64,000 bases of DNA from Allodiplogaster sudhausi (lineage: Eukaryota; Nematoda; Chromadorea; Rhabditida; Diplogasteridae), in assembly GCA_945643635.1 (NCBI GenBank), contig CALZFC010000005.1:1802501-1866500 (forward strand). The letters are read 5' to 3'. This document shows positions 25,709-38,100 of this stretch, piece by piece. The notes under the pieces are model-generated. The model did no database searches. It saw nothing but the letters and a program-made list of their open reading frames with translations, and had not been told where the DNA came from. How positions within the stretch are numbered: the stretch's first letter is position 1; the number at the start of each line of letters is the position of its first letter. A program made the position numbers and the translations under genes.

Positions 25709-28700
25709 TTAAGCCTCCTGACGCTGGCATCGGTGGCGGTCGAAGAGGCGTCGCTCGATCGGAAGCCGGCACGTCGCGCACTGCTTGAAGTCGTCACGAG
25801 CGGAGCAAACATCCAGGAGATGACGACGCAGCTCAGCCACTTCCAGCACCTGCAATGGGTGAGATTCAACTTAGGAGAAGATCAGTTTACCCTCCTGAGA
25901 TGATTTACATGGAAAACTGGAATTTCAAATCGCATAAATCTCAAGCGTTTCTTATTACTATGAAACGCTTGAGTTTCATTAAAAAACATAAGTGGAGACA
26001 CCTTTCCGCAGTGGTCGCACTCGGTGAGCATCGGACAGTCATTCAAGTAGTGCGACTCGAGCTCGTCCGGCCCGAAGGAAGCATCAGAGGTGCCGCAGAA
26101 CATGCAAATCCTGAAGTCAGCCATTACCTGAGGAATTAAAAAAAAAAAAAAGCTAAAAACGTGCTTGTCGCAGTCGTCGTCGTCGCGTGGGTCGGACTGT
26201 TTGGCCCGCACGTCGATTCGAACCGACTTCGCAACGCCGGCTGCCAGCTTGCCGCCGGGACGGGAGGTCGAGCGAGGAATCGCAGAGGGCTGCAGCCGTC
26301 GCGTGCTCGCCCGCTCTGGCATCGATATCCTGGGAGGAGCATCAAATCTATTTAAACAGGCTTTATTTTCTCGTTGACGCGATGATATTTTAAATTATCG
26401 ATGGATGGTTTAGAACGAATGTAAAAGACGTTGCCTAACGATCTAGTCATGCTGTTCCTTCCTGAACGCGCTGAGCGTGCGCCGTTCTTCTGTTCTCCGG
26501 ACACTGGTGCTGACTGCTCAAGTCATGGTCTTTTTTAAAATCATTTATATATGTATGTATGTATATATATATATTTATTTATTTATAAGGAGTGTAATTA
26601 CCTTAATTTCTAAAAAAAAAAAAAAAAAACGTATGTCTGACTTGTTTGCTGGCAGCGCTCATCTCATCGTGAAGCTGACGGAAAACGGCGACGCTGCTGT
26701 GGGGAGCCATCGTGCGCAGCCGATTGCGATCTCCGCCCTTTTCAAGACAGAAAACAACTTATTAGTCAACTACATACATATATCTCATATCCACTAACTT
26801 ATAACTTTATCTGTGAAATGATGTACTTTAAATGATACGCAAGGGATAGCAGCAAAAGCTTACGTTGCTGAAGAGTTGAAGGTAGATACTCTTGCCCAGA
26901 AGGCGAACCTGCAAAGACGCCGTGTATATTGCAGCACTCTTCATTGTTCTTTCTCTCCAACCTCGCCATCCGTGCTGCGCATGCAAGCGAGGGCGAAGCG
27001 AGCGACAGGAGCTTCGCTCAGTCCACTCAAGAGTTATGCTCTAATTTCCTCTTTTTCTCTGTCTCCCTCTCTACCTCTTTCTCTCTCTTTCTTCTCTCTC
27101 TCACTCCTCTCTCTCTCTCCTCTCTGACACTGAATCATTAGGCGCGCGATGTGTCCGCACGGCGTCGTTGACAATGAGCGCGCGGCCCTTCTCGCCCCGC
27201 GTCCCCGCGCGCTCTTTCGCGCCCACGAAGCGAGAGAGGATTGCACGGGCAATCTGAAGAGGGAGAGGAATTACGAGAAGAAGGGGTGGCCGAGTGTTTA
27301 TCGTACTATAATAAAAGCCATAAAACCGACTCTCGGATGGCCATTTAGAATCTCGGCAACAGCTGCGCGCGTCTCAGTTGCAGACCGCTTGTCCTGCAAG
27401 TGCTGTGATTGGGTGAGGACTGTGCATCCACCATCCATCAACCGTATCAGATGTATCCCCTCTTCTGCCCTCCACTGACATTGCCTGCATCGCCGGCCTT
27501 GCTGCCGAGAGTCTCGTGGATGGCGTCTGCCAATGGAGTTGCCGCTTTGAAGAGATTATTCTTTGGCAGAAAAGAGAGCGAGCAGTACTTGAGAAGCGAG
27601 AGGGCTTCCGCGTACACCTGCTTTTCTCTTATTTCTCACGTACATATTTACAACAATATTAAACAAAATTATTACTTGGGTAAGGAAATGAATAAAAGAA
27701 TATCCGAACGTTATAAAGATTGTCTCTCAGGAGCCGTGCCAGAATCGGCAGTTGCGCAAAGAAGGCTGCGTTTGGGTTGTCTCCTCCGCTCAGGGAAGTC
27801 AGCTTCATCCGCAGCTCGTGAAGTCCTTCACGGCGCACTTGCCAGGCCTTTGCGAACGTCTTTTCCACCTCAAGATGACTCAGACTCTGGGAGTATATTT
27901 AGTGTGTCTAGCATACTGTATCGTGGCCGAACAGTCGAATGGCGTCGATGAGTTGGCCGTGCTCCTTCGGAGGAATGAGCGCGAGGAGCTGCTGGTCGGC
28001 CCGTCGATGGCCGCTTCTCTGGTAGGCCGACAGCTCAGAGTCACTCGCGCGTCTTCTGCGAGCAACGACGCGCTTTCTCGCAACGTTTTAATGAATAATT
28101 TATTATTCTTCACTATTTAATTAAGTACAGATGCAATAGATATGCGTATGTATGTAAATAAGGTCATTGCCCATTAGAACCCTTGTTTCCACCGAGATTG
28201 CCTTCTCTTGTTGGATATGCTTCTTGGGACTCATCAGGGATTTTTGTCTAAAGCGATTCCGTGACGAAGAAGTCGGATCGTCGGGTGAGAAGCGGGGACA
28301 ACTAATATATAATAAAACTGCTTGCACGAGCACCGACGACATCGACAAAAGCTATTTATTAGCGCTGACAAGGTTGTTGAAGCACAGAAACGACACAAAA
28401 TTCAAGGATAACTGTTAGATAATTGCATGCTGGAAAGAGTAGAAATCACCAGTCCTCAAAGCTCACACGCGCCCTCCCGGAACGCTCTCGTTCAGGCCGT
28501 CGACGCCTGTCCCCACTACGAGCCCGAGGGCGGTCCCAATCAAACAGGTCATGACTTATGCTAGTTCCACTGCTTGGCCTGTCCCTTGCACTGCTACTTC
28601 GCTGCCTTCCACTGCCTCCCCTCTCCCTCTCCCTCTCCGTCTCCTTCAACTTCTCCCTGTCTCTCTCCCTCTCCCTCTCTCTTCCCCCACTCCCCGCTCG

Positions 28701-30061
28701 TCTTCTGCCAGAATCCGCCCGTTGCCCGGCAGAAGACTCCCTCTCGGCGTCTGCTTGCCTGCGCAAGACTGCGGGGACGATCATGTTCTCTTTCTCGAGG
28801 AAGAGATTCCGGCCGCCGGTCGAAGAGGCCGACGGACTTCGCGGGACGGCTGATGGCGTTGATCTGCATAGAAAGGTGACAATGTAGCAACACAGTGACA
28901 ATTCGGACTTTATTTGCGAAATTGGTGTGAATAACTAAATAAATAAATGAAAAAGATAGCGCACCTATGGGCTAAAGCGAGTCGACTGCTGCCGCTGCTG
29001 CTGTGGCTACGGCGGCTGTCGCTATCTGCTGAGCTCAGTCTCGAAGAGCCGGCCGATGGGTAGCGACTGATGGAATACATGCTTATTCGTTATTTTTTGT
29101 ATTCTAATTTCTTATTTATTTTATTTACATTTAGTAAGAAAGGAAGTGAAATTCTCGAACGGTCTCTCAGTAGATGCTGGCCGTCGCAGGATGCCTTTGG
29201 GCTGTCGTTGCTGCTTGCGAGAAGTCGCCGACGGAGGCGGGCTGCTCGGCGCATGCCTCAAAGGCAATTTCTTAAGTCGAAAACTACATTCTAAGGAAAC
29301 TATTTTATGAATAACAGAATTTTTAAATAAAAATATTATTTATAATTTAAAAAAAAAACCTATCCGCCGAGTGTTTGGGAGAAGGTGGCTTATGCTTGAG
29401 TGATGAAGCGAGCGACGAATTCCGAAGCACCGGCTCGGCGAACGCTGCAGGGTGAGAGAAAAAGGGTCAATGTTAATGTTATAAACTATTACAAAACACT
29501 TAAAACTTCATTTGTTTAATTAAGATATCAAATACTTTGGAATGAAAATCAGACAGAGAACCAGTCTGGGCAGACTCTTCTTCAGAGACGCAGATTTCCT
29601 CGCACGCATCTTCCATTCTTACAGCATTCAGTCAAGCAATGGAATAGCTAGCCGGGTATTCATTTACAGCTAAGCTCCATATTCTACTCGGCCTGCTGCG
29701 ACTTCCAAGTCTCCACTAGGTCGCTTTATAATTTCTCATCTTCCTTTCTCTTTCACATTACGACTCTCCCTATCTACTTATTTCTCTCAATCTATCGAAT
29801 TCTTTCTACTCTCTCATATTTGTCATGTATCTGCTATTTGTGATAGTGAGTACAGAAATATAAGATTTAAATAAATGGGCAGAGAGTTTGTAGTGAAATC
29901 GAGATAGAGGCAGAAAGAATGACCATGGGGCAGGCTAAACTACTTAGCTTCGTTGAAAGACGAAAAATTTTCGCAAATGAAAAAATTAGAGCGACAACGA
30001 GAATGCGAGAGGGAGAATTATTAGGAATGGGAGATTGGGAGAAAGAGAAAGAGAAAGAGAA

Positions 30062-30092
<31 letters not shown>

Positions 30093-30337
30093 GAGAGCAA
30101 GAGAGAGAGAGAGACCGCTATCATCGAGGCGTTCCCGCTTCTTGGGCGACAGCGTGGAAGATGGCGACGACCGCTGCTTCGGTTGCTCTTTCGGGCGCGG
30201 CGGCAGCAGTGGTGGCAGGTTTATGATGGGGGCAGCAGGGAAGGAGGAACGGTCACTCAGACGAGGAGCCGGTTGGGCAACACTCGAGTAGGATCTGGGA
30301 GAGAGGAATAGAGAGAGGGAGAGGAAGAGAGAGAGAG

Positions 30338-30368
<31 letters not shown>

Positions 30369-33213
30369 GAGAAAGGAAGAGAGGGACAGGGAGAAATAGT
30401 GAAATAATATTACCCTTGTGAAGATGACGAAGGCGAGGGTGATGGAGTAAGCAAGAAGTTTGTATTGATTGGCGCCTCCTTTTCAGTCGGCGAAACATCT
30501 ATAGAAAACAACAGTTTAAAAAAATCATTTGTATTTTATCTTAACGGAGCATGAAACACAACAGTAATTTATTATCATTTTTTGACTATGTTGTTTCCTC
30601 TCTCTAAATCATATGCTCTCTCGCTATTGAAAAAAATCTCGCGAATTCAAGAGTGAGTTTCGGCTCCTCTAAAGAGGCTCCAGTCTTCGCACTGATTGGA
30701 TTGAAGAGCTTCGGCTTCGGTGGCGGGTACACTTCGATCTCCCCTTCGAAGAACTCCTTGGGCCGGAAGATGCCCGAGTTATTCCCAGGGATTGAGTGAT
30801 GGAGTGGGTCGTTCTAGAGATGTATTCCTTTCATTTCATTTTTACAAGTTTGTTTGATAGATCATTAGAAGGATGACAAGCATTACCAGTAAAGAATGTA
30901 TTTATATTAAATTGATCTGTTAACCGGCGGCGCATCCTCAAGAAGCGCGGGATCTACTGTAGCGAGAAGATTGGCCCGGAATGTCTTCATCTCCTGCCGG
31001 ATCTCGTGCGCGCGTTCATAGTCTTCGGTGCGGATTGCCTTGATGGCAGGATTAAAGTTGTTAAAAGTTGCTCGCTTTTGAGTTCTGCCATGAGTTCATC
31101 AACATAAAGCGATCTTCCTACTGACAGTAGCCTGGTCATTCTCGAGTTCTTCCATCTCCTTGCGCGATTTCGAGAGTGCTCGGAGGAGATCCTGAGCTTG
31201 TTTTGCAAGCTTGTAGTCGCCTTCCTGAATTTGATCATTCTGCATTTTCACGTTGAAATTTACAAATAATTTTTAGATCGAGAGAAAATTAGCGGGATTA
31301 AAACCATGTGCGAGTACGGAGTATCACTTATAATAAATATTACTTACAGCCCAATTAACATATCGTTTTATGAAGGTGAATCTTTCGCATCTGACTAAAA
31401 CATACATCTATAGATAGTTTGAAACATTTTTGTTCGCTTCCAACAAAGTTAAGAGCACGCAAAATATTGCGCGGCCTGCTAGCCACCCTCCTAATTCACA
31501 CGCTCTCTGACCAGAAACAGGGCCAAATATTTGAGGGCGCGCACTCATATGGTCCCAATGCATTGCTGTAGAATCATTCATTGCATGGTTTCTTTAATTT
31601 ACACGGTTGAAGAGTGGAAACGGCTAAGACGAGAAGAGAGCAAGCGTAACCTCGACTGCTCTGGCCTTCCCCTTCTCGACAGTCTCGATGATGGTGTCTA
31701 CTTCAGTGGAATACGCGCGATCAGTCGCCTTCCCGCTGTCCTCTTTCCCAGTCTTCCTCATCGTTCCAGCAATATTCGATCTGCGAAACGGGTACATACA
31801 AGTTGAAGAAATTCCGTTTTGCCATATCGATAATAAATATTGATTGGTAAAGAGTATGCACCTTTTGTTCGATCCTTCGACGTACTTGAAAGAAGCCAAC
31901 TCGCGAGAGCCGGGCACCGCTTGACCAGAGAGGCGAAGTTGCACTAGGCCGACCTAATGAGAGTTGCAGGGAGAGAGTGAAGGGGGAGAGAAGGCAGAGA
32001 AAGAGAAGAGAGTGGAAGCTAGAGGAAAAGGTTAGACAAAATGGAAGACTGATAAAGAAAGCGAGTGACAGAGGAAAAAAGGAAAGGTGCAAGAAAGAGT
32101 GAGGGATACCTGATTGTCAGGATTGTTCTCGCGATGAGCATAGTTCTGATGGAGTAGCAGCCGGAGTGCCGTGCACTTCTCGTCCAAGTAGACTGTCTTC
32201 AGCTCGTGCTTATCCGCACGACTCTTTGTCTCTTTCAGAGTTACCGTACTACAATGACAGATGGAGTGGAATGAGAAAGCAATTAGTAAGTATTGAATAC
32301 AATGAACTCATAGAATTTCAGTCAAACCCAAGTTGTTTCCAAGTCGCGCTCCTGTACGAGATATAGCTGTGTCCAGCGAATAGCTCGATCTTACTCGCTG
32401 AAGACATTTGAGAATTCAACGTTTTATTTCAACTTTCTTTTCAAATATCGCCTGAGTGAAAACGTGAAATTTCAATAATCTGAATGGTCGAACCTACGAA
32501 GAACTTGTGGCAAAGCAGCTGGAGCTTCTCGATGTTCGCCTCGCGTCTCAACTCGACTATCAATTCTTGAGGATACTTGCAGTTCCTGTACGAAAAAAGC
32601 CTCTTGAAGCTCGCCGTATTCCTCTCAATCTTCCCCTTCTCCTCCTCTCGTGATTCACCCACATTCTTTCTCCAGGTTACCATGGACCTTCTCTTTCCAG
32701 GCGTGTACAACAATGCCTGCTGAAATTAGAGAAATGCGCAGTGTTTCAGCAAACCTAAAAGAGCAGAAATATACATGTGTATGCATGTATATAGAGCGTA
32801 GGAAATGCTCGCGAGGTATTTTCGGCAGCACTACAGATGTTGGCGGTTACTGGAATTTGCTTCACTCGTTGTTGCCCAAGAAACTCACCTTCTTTGCTTG
32901 GAAAGAACTTTGGGGAGTTTATAAAAAATCTTTAAATATTCTACACAAACATATGTATGTACATTTGTATGTACATATATTCATTACATCATCTTTCAGA
33001 TATTTTTTCTAATGTAAGACGTTATCTTAACCTATAGGGTCAAGTTTAAAACAACAGTTAGAAAATGATTTGCAACAATTTTCCTCTAATTTTTTCTGAC
33101 TTTTCCGAGATCCACTCGTTGTTGACGATGAGTGAGAGAGGAATGAGGTCGATGTCATCCACAGTCGGCGTCTTCACCACACGAAACTCGAGCTCACGAC
33201 GCGAGTCGTCCAT
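25709..33213 (-). CDS. CEP104: CEP104 (centrosomal/ciliary-tip protein 104) orthologue, about 28 exons
   Basis: Read 5' to 3' on the minus strand: 33213-33101 (ATG), 32585-32494, 32397-32328, 32248-32110, 31953-31862, 31780-31651, 31239-31126, 31038-30925, 30813-30693, 30498-30414, 30294-30116, 29609-29562, 29444-29360, 29283-29161, 29066-28965, 28863-28450, 28301-28181, 28072-27917, 27868-27710, 27617-27480, 27402-27331, 27253-27131, 26908-26864, 26737-26642, 26516-26430, 26329-26161, 26127-26002, 25849-25709 (TAA), about 1,150 codons. The N-terminal jelly-roll is clear (CKYPQELIVELRR, SKIELFAGHS, LKTVYLDEKC, then VGLVQLRLSG). A coiled coil with UVR-like helices follows (EGDYKLAKQAQDLL, EDYERAHEIRQEM), then a Ser/Arg/Glu-rich linker, a TOG-like helical domain (TFAKAWQVRREGLHELRMKL onward) and two zinc-finger units starting ICMFCGTSDASFGPDELESH. 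CEP104 binds tubulin and acts at the tips of growing cilia and on centriole distal ends. The protein is longer than vertebrate CEP104, mainly through the linker. The junction before 26329 is out of phase by one base and unresolved. Confidence 0.85.
28600..28720 (-). other. CEP104: Arg/Glu-rich segment of CEP104 encoded by a GA-type repeat
   Basis: Inside coding exon 28863-28450, a CT-rich tract on the + strand reads as GA-rich codons on the minus strand and gives a [22 protein letters not shown] run, flanked by RS-rich sequence (GRQRSSSARDRPSSG). The reading frame is maintained, so the repeat is coding. Confidence 0.8.
31485..31605. repeat. Dispersed repeat, copy 2 (intron of CEP104)
   Basis: Shares a near-identical core with 21735-21870: 'cacgctctct', then 'gggccaaatatttgagggcg', then 'gaatcattca'. 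Both copies are in the same + strand orientation and lie inside introns of unrelated genes, one sense and one antisense to transcription. Confidence 0.75.
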
Positions 33214-34716
33214 CTCAGCCTAATATTAAGGGGATTTCAGAGATCCCGCCTTATAAATCCAGCCCTTTCCCATGTGATATTTGCTGCGGCCTTGAGGTCG
33301 ACGATTCCCTCTTGTTCTTCTTCTCTTCTCTGCATCCCTTGCATGTTTCCATGCTTTTTCTTTCTCTGCAGCAGTCTATGGCAACTACTTCTCTTCTCTT
33401 TCCTGCTCCCTATTCATAGTAGGCATTCTTTCTGGCCGCAGCAAAGCCCTTTGCTTCTTTTAGCTCAACGGATTCTGCCTGGCAACCGCTCTCCGGCGGC
33501 AAGTCCGCCATTTATTTCCCTCATCGACAACCAGAATGGTTCTTCACTGCATTACTTTCAAGAAAAACTGCAAAGTTCGTGTTGCTGTCCATTAAAAGAA
33601 AAAAACTATGATTAATCGTGAAAAAACTTCCAAGAAATGAGTATTCACAAGCTTTATTACATGCAACAAGCGCTGAAAAAATACAATGTCGCTGTGGCAA
33701 AACAAATTCTTCCTTTACAATGAAGGAATGTTCATGGTAAAAATATCGAAGCAAAAAAACATGGTCTGATGGAAAAAGAAACCTAAGAAATGCAGAGTGA
33801 GACAGAGAAATGTGAAGTGGAAGAGAAAGAGGCTAGCGTGTGCTAGTAGAAGATATACAAGGTATTGGCAGTGCATTGAGAGAGAGGGCAACAAATACAG
33901 CACCGATTTCGACGGCGAGAAGTAGAAAGTGGAGAGAAAGCGAAAGAGCAAGGGAGTGGTTAGAGAAAGAGAGAAGCAGGCTGTATCATGAGAGACAATG
34001 AAGAAATCGGCAGTGCTTGAGAGGCGGCAGACGGCGAAAGAAAGGATCGTGTCAGACATTCAATGTTCCTCCATGCAAGAACGAGAGCAGAAAACGATGA
34101 AAAACTGGCGAAATTACAGAAGCTAGAAGTAAATACAATCGCGAACTTTAGCAGAAGAAGAAGGTAGGCCATATGATATGTAAAGGGAGTGGCTAGAAAA
34201 GGCACAACAAGAAAACAGAAAATGATCATCGAGATATGACTGTGGCAGAGTAAAGGCAACAAGGACGAATGAGAGAAGGGACCCGAGTGGACGAGTGTGC
34301 GTAAGAGAAATATGGTTAAGAGAGAGAAAAAGAAAGCTAATATTAAAGAAACACACTCTTTCCAGCTACGATTTACTTGAGAAAGGCGAGCATCACTGGC
34401 TGCTTTCTCTTCTGATCATTGAGTCTAACCTCGTGGAATAATTATGGAATGAAGAGCTTTTGTGCTTGTGACTCGTCATCATGGAAGGGGGACTTAGGGA
34501 GAGGGTCTTTCTACTTGAGCAACGGCGATAGGCGAGAAAACGAACGAAACAGAAGACAGGGTCTCGAATGGAAAGAAGGCGACGCGTAGTGTAGCATGGC
34601 TATGGTATTAACAAAAAGGGGGGGGGGGTGTGGTAATACGGCATTGAATTCGGTCGAATTTAGGAATATAACTGAAGTGATGGGAATTTTGAAAAACGGT
34701 AAATTGAACGACGTCT
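33214..34716. other. Spacer between CEP104 and the giant apple-domain gene
   Basis: Purine-rich, weakly repetitive sequence. A short minus-strand frame at 33415-33518 (MADLPPESGCQAESVELKEA, ending YYE) sits just upstream of the CEP104 start and could be a 5' leader exon or chance. Bases 33700-34600 give only low-complexity Phe/Leu/Ser frames. A G9 run lies near 34620. No gene is called. Confidence 0.4.
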
Positions 34717-35128
34717 CTACTCGGCGTCTTCCTTGCAGACGACGCAGTCAAGACGGACGGGCAGCGCGCCGCGCACGGCGACGGAAGACTCGCGGCCGCA
34801 GCCATTCTCTGCACGCGCCTCCATCGAAATCGCGCACTGAACAGGAGGGGCGGGCTTTCTATTATATTTTTTAAATATTGATTTTAATAGAATACAAATA
34901 CAACAGATGGATTTTGTGTATCTTCGAGGGAATAGGAGGTAAATTTTTACTTAATTCTTGACAAAAAGACTAGTAGTACCATTCCGCGGTCGGCATCGAA
35001 CTGCGCGGAAGAGCAGCGGCGTGCGTGGCAGGCCTCGGCGCACGCGCCAGCTGTCGGCACGGCGTCAAAGTACATGTGCTTTGGCTGGTGCACGCCCGGC
35101 CGCACCGACGTCAGAGTGTACGTGCAGC
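34717..35128 (-). other. Apple/PAN-like domain 6 and C-terminus
   Basis: Two exons: [20 protein letters not shown] with [20 protein letters not shown], then [18 protein letters not shown] and [15 protein letters not shown]. The protein ends 5 residues after the terminal C-x-x-C, with no membrane anchor or GPI-type tail. Confidence 0.8.
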
Positions 35129-38100
35129 CTAGAGAAGAACGCACTCTTCATTGATAGAACATCCATTTTTTTAGTAAACATACGCGAGCATCGAATGCAT
35201 GAGATGACGAAGGCAGTGACAGATGCGTGCTGGGGCACGTAGTCGTTGTTGCTCACGCACACCTGAGAGGGCGATTCTTTCTCTCTGTCTTTCTCACACT
35301 CTCTATCTCTCACTCTCTTTCAGTCGTTCCCTCTCTCTCTCCCTCTCTCTCTCCCTCTCTCTCTCTCTCCCCCGCTCTCTCCCTCTCTCTCCCACCTTAT
35401 CGTCCGATGTGAGTAGACAGACGCCATTCGCAATGTCTCCACTCGGACTCGGAATATAGCCAGCAGTCGTGCAGCCCTTCTGCAAGTATGGTTCGTGGTT
35501 AATGATCCTTTTACATTGAGAACTTTAAAGAAGCAGTATACAAAATTACTCTGAAGTTTGAATAGGACATAACTTTAAAAGTCAATGTTAGCAGCTCATA
35601 CCGTCTCGAAGCACTTGCGTGCGCAGTCGGCGGGCGTGCGGGCGGGCACGTCGTTGGTCACGTTCAGACGAGGCAGACTTCCCGCCGGCACGTACTGGAA
35701 CTCCAGACGGCCACCACAGAGAGAAGACACGCCTAATGAGACAGAGAGTTAGCATGAGAGTGAGAGAGAAAGTGGATTGCAACAGGGAAAGTGGGCTAAT
35801 TTCCTTATTTGAACAGCAGGACTACCACGAAAAAATAGAGTAGATTCGCCATAAATATTCCATTTCGAATGAACCTGCTTGAGCCGGCTGAATTTGAATG
35901 GAGTCATCAATGGCGTGGAGTGACGTGATGTCGACTTCCTGATTCTGCTCGAGGAACGTCGGCTGATCAATGTCTGAAAGGGTTGCATGGATTACGAAGA
36001 TCGCAAAGACAGGCCAGGCGGAACATCGATCGTTCTATAAGATCAAGTAAGCACCAGTAGCAAAAGCACTTTCAGCCTCGCATTTGCAAAGGGGATTGCC
36101 GGGTTCAACCCCCGCTAAGTTCTCCACGATTATAAACATCTGAAGCCATCCCAGCCTATTGTTAGATTCGCACGAACACCCTCCCAGATCTGATATACCG
36201 AAACCACACAAAAACATGCGGCACAATACCACCAGGCCACGCTGCGGCAAGAATTCCCATGCCAAAAGAACACCACGCAAGATAACGAGCAGTGCGGAAG
36301 ATTCAGAAGACCGCATGCTCAAATTGTTATGTAGACACAACACATGGCAGGGAATCTAGATGACTATGAGAGATGTTAGCAGCTAAGTATCTTCATTCCT
36401 TTCTATTCCACATTACTCATGTGTTTTGTTAAATCCCATGCCATAAGAAGAAGACTACAGTAGTCTGACCACACTCGAGGCACTGGATAGAGACGACTTG
36501 CTGGAGAGCAGTGAAGCGCCAGTCGGAGGCCAGCTCGGTGTTGGCCGGGCATCTCTTCTTCTCATGCTCAAAGTGCATGAGACAGACGGGTCGGGGGAAG
36601 CGGGCGAAGGCGGCGTGGACGCAGCCGACTTCGAAGCACATCTTGGCGCAGTGCTGCACCGAGAAGGCAACGACGTCCGACTCGAAGCGAGTCGAGAAGT
36701 CCGTCAGCTCGGAAGTGGAGAAGCGGAGACGGCCGGGGCAGGCTAGAAGAAGGAACCATGACCAGGCTAGACTTGAGGCACTCCAATAGTATCACGTCAT
36801 TCGGATAAGAGAAAGAAACCGGAAAATGTTAGAATTAGATCAGAAAACAACTGCACGCACACAGGTTAATGAAAATGTTAGAGAAAACAAAGCAAGGGAG
36901 GAGTGAGAGAGAACGGAAAGTTAGAGATAAGTTGCAGAGAAATGAAGGAGTAGTAAGCTCTCATTGTGGGCCTGTACCATGTTTGCGGTTGAATGCCAGC
37001 AGTCGCTCGCCGATCGCGGTCGCTGGAACCAATGGAAGAGGTTTCAGGAAGGAATAAGTAGGCTTAGATAGACAAGTGTAAGTTGTAGTTGACCGACGAC
37101 GTTGTTTTTAGTAATGATGTTTCGCTGGATATGTGTATTCAATGAGCAAATTATAGAGATGATTATCATTTGACTATTTAAAAATAATTTAATCATTGAC
37201 TAGATGTGCCTGAAATAATCGTTTTCGAACGAAATATGTATGTATGTATCTATGTACATAGGTGTGTGAGGAAACAAAAATGAGCAGAGAATATTGAAAC
37301 CATATTTAGATAATGAACGAAAATTAAATTAGGAATAAAATATATTCACATTTGACCTATTAACTTTTCTTTAGATGTATGTATTTGTGCAAGGTAAGAT
37401 AACAGGAAGAATATAACATATTTAGAAAATAAGAAATATCTAAGTTTGATAATATCATAATATCTATCAACAAGATTGACGTACCGTCGTTGTTCTTCGC
37501 TTTGAGAAGGCTTGCGGCGTCGCTTGGTCGTACAATTCGGTCGAGATCGCCAGTCTGGAGGACGTCGATGAGGTCCTTGACGGCCTGGACTGGCGGCTCG
37601 GTCGTCGGCTCCTTGGCGCCAACGGCCATCTCAGCGGCTGAGGATTTGCCAGATTTTCCCACCGCCTTCTCGTCTTCCTTCTGGAAGGTCTGCACTGGTG
37701 CGCTGATGGACTCGCTGGTCTCGGGAAGTCCGGTTGACTCTTTAATTTAAATTGCTGCCTATATAACACTACTAGAAAATATGGATTTCTTAATATATGA
37801 TGATCATACATATAGTTATAAATGTACATACGCTTCGGGTATTAAACGACAGCATGCATGCTATTCAGATGTTGTTGCATAGAAGGTGGACGAAGTGAAA
37901 AAAGGGGCATGAAAGAGAATAATCGGAGTAATTCATACCCTCGGTGCTTGATCCGGTCGTAGTCTGCTCTTCTGACTTCTCTGCAGTGTTATCAGCGATG
38001 CCCAATGATTTCAAGCCCTGTAATGAAAAAGGGTTGAAGACAATACGTTAAAAATTGAATGAATATGTATGTATGTAGATTGCGAGCATTCTGTCCATGT

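Noticed and set aside
36060..36125. tRNA-like B-box sequence (gggttcaaccccc)
   Set aside because: The putative T arm pairs poorly and no matching A box, anticodon arm or acceptor stem is found. It lies in an intron of the giant gene.
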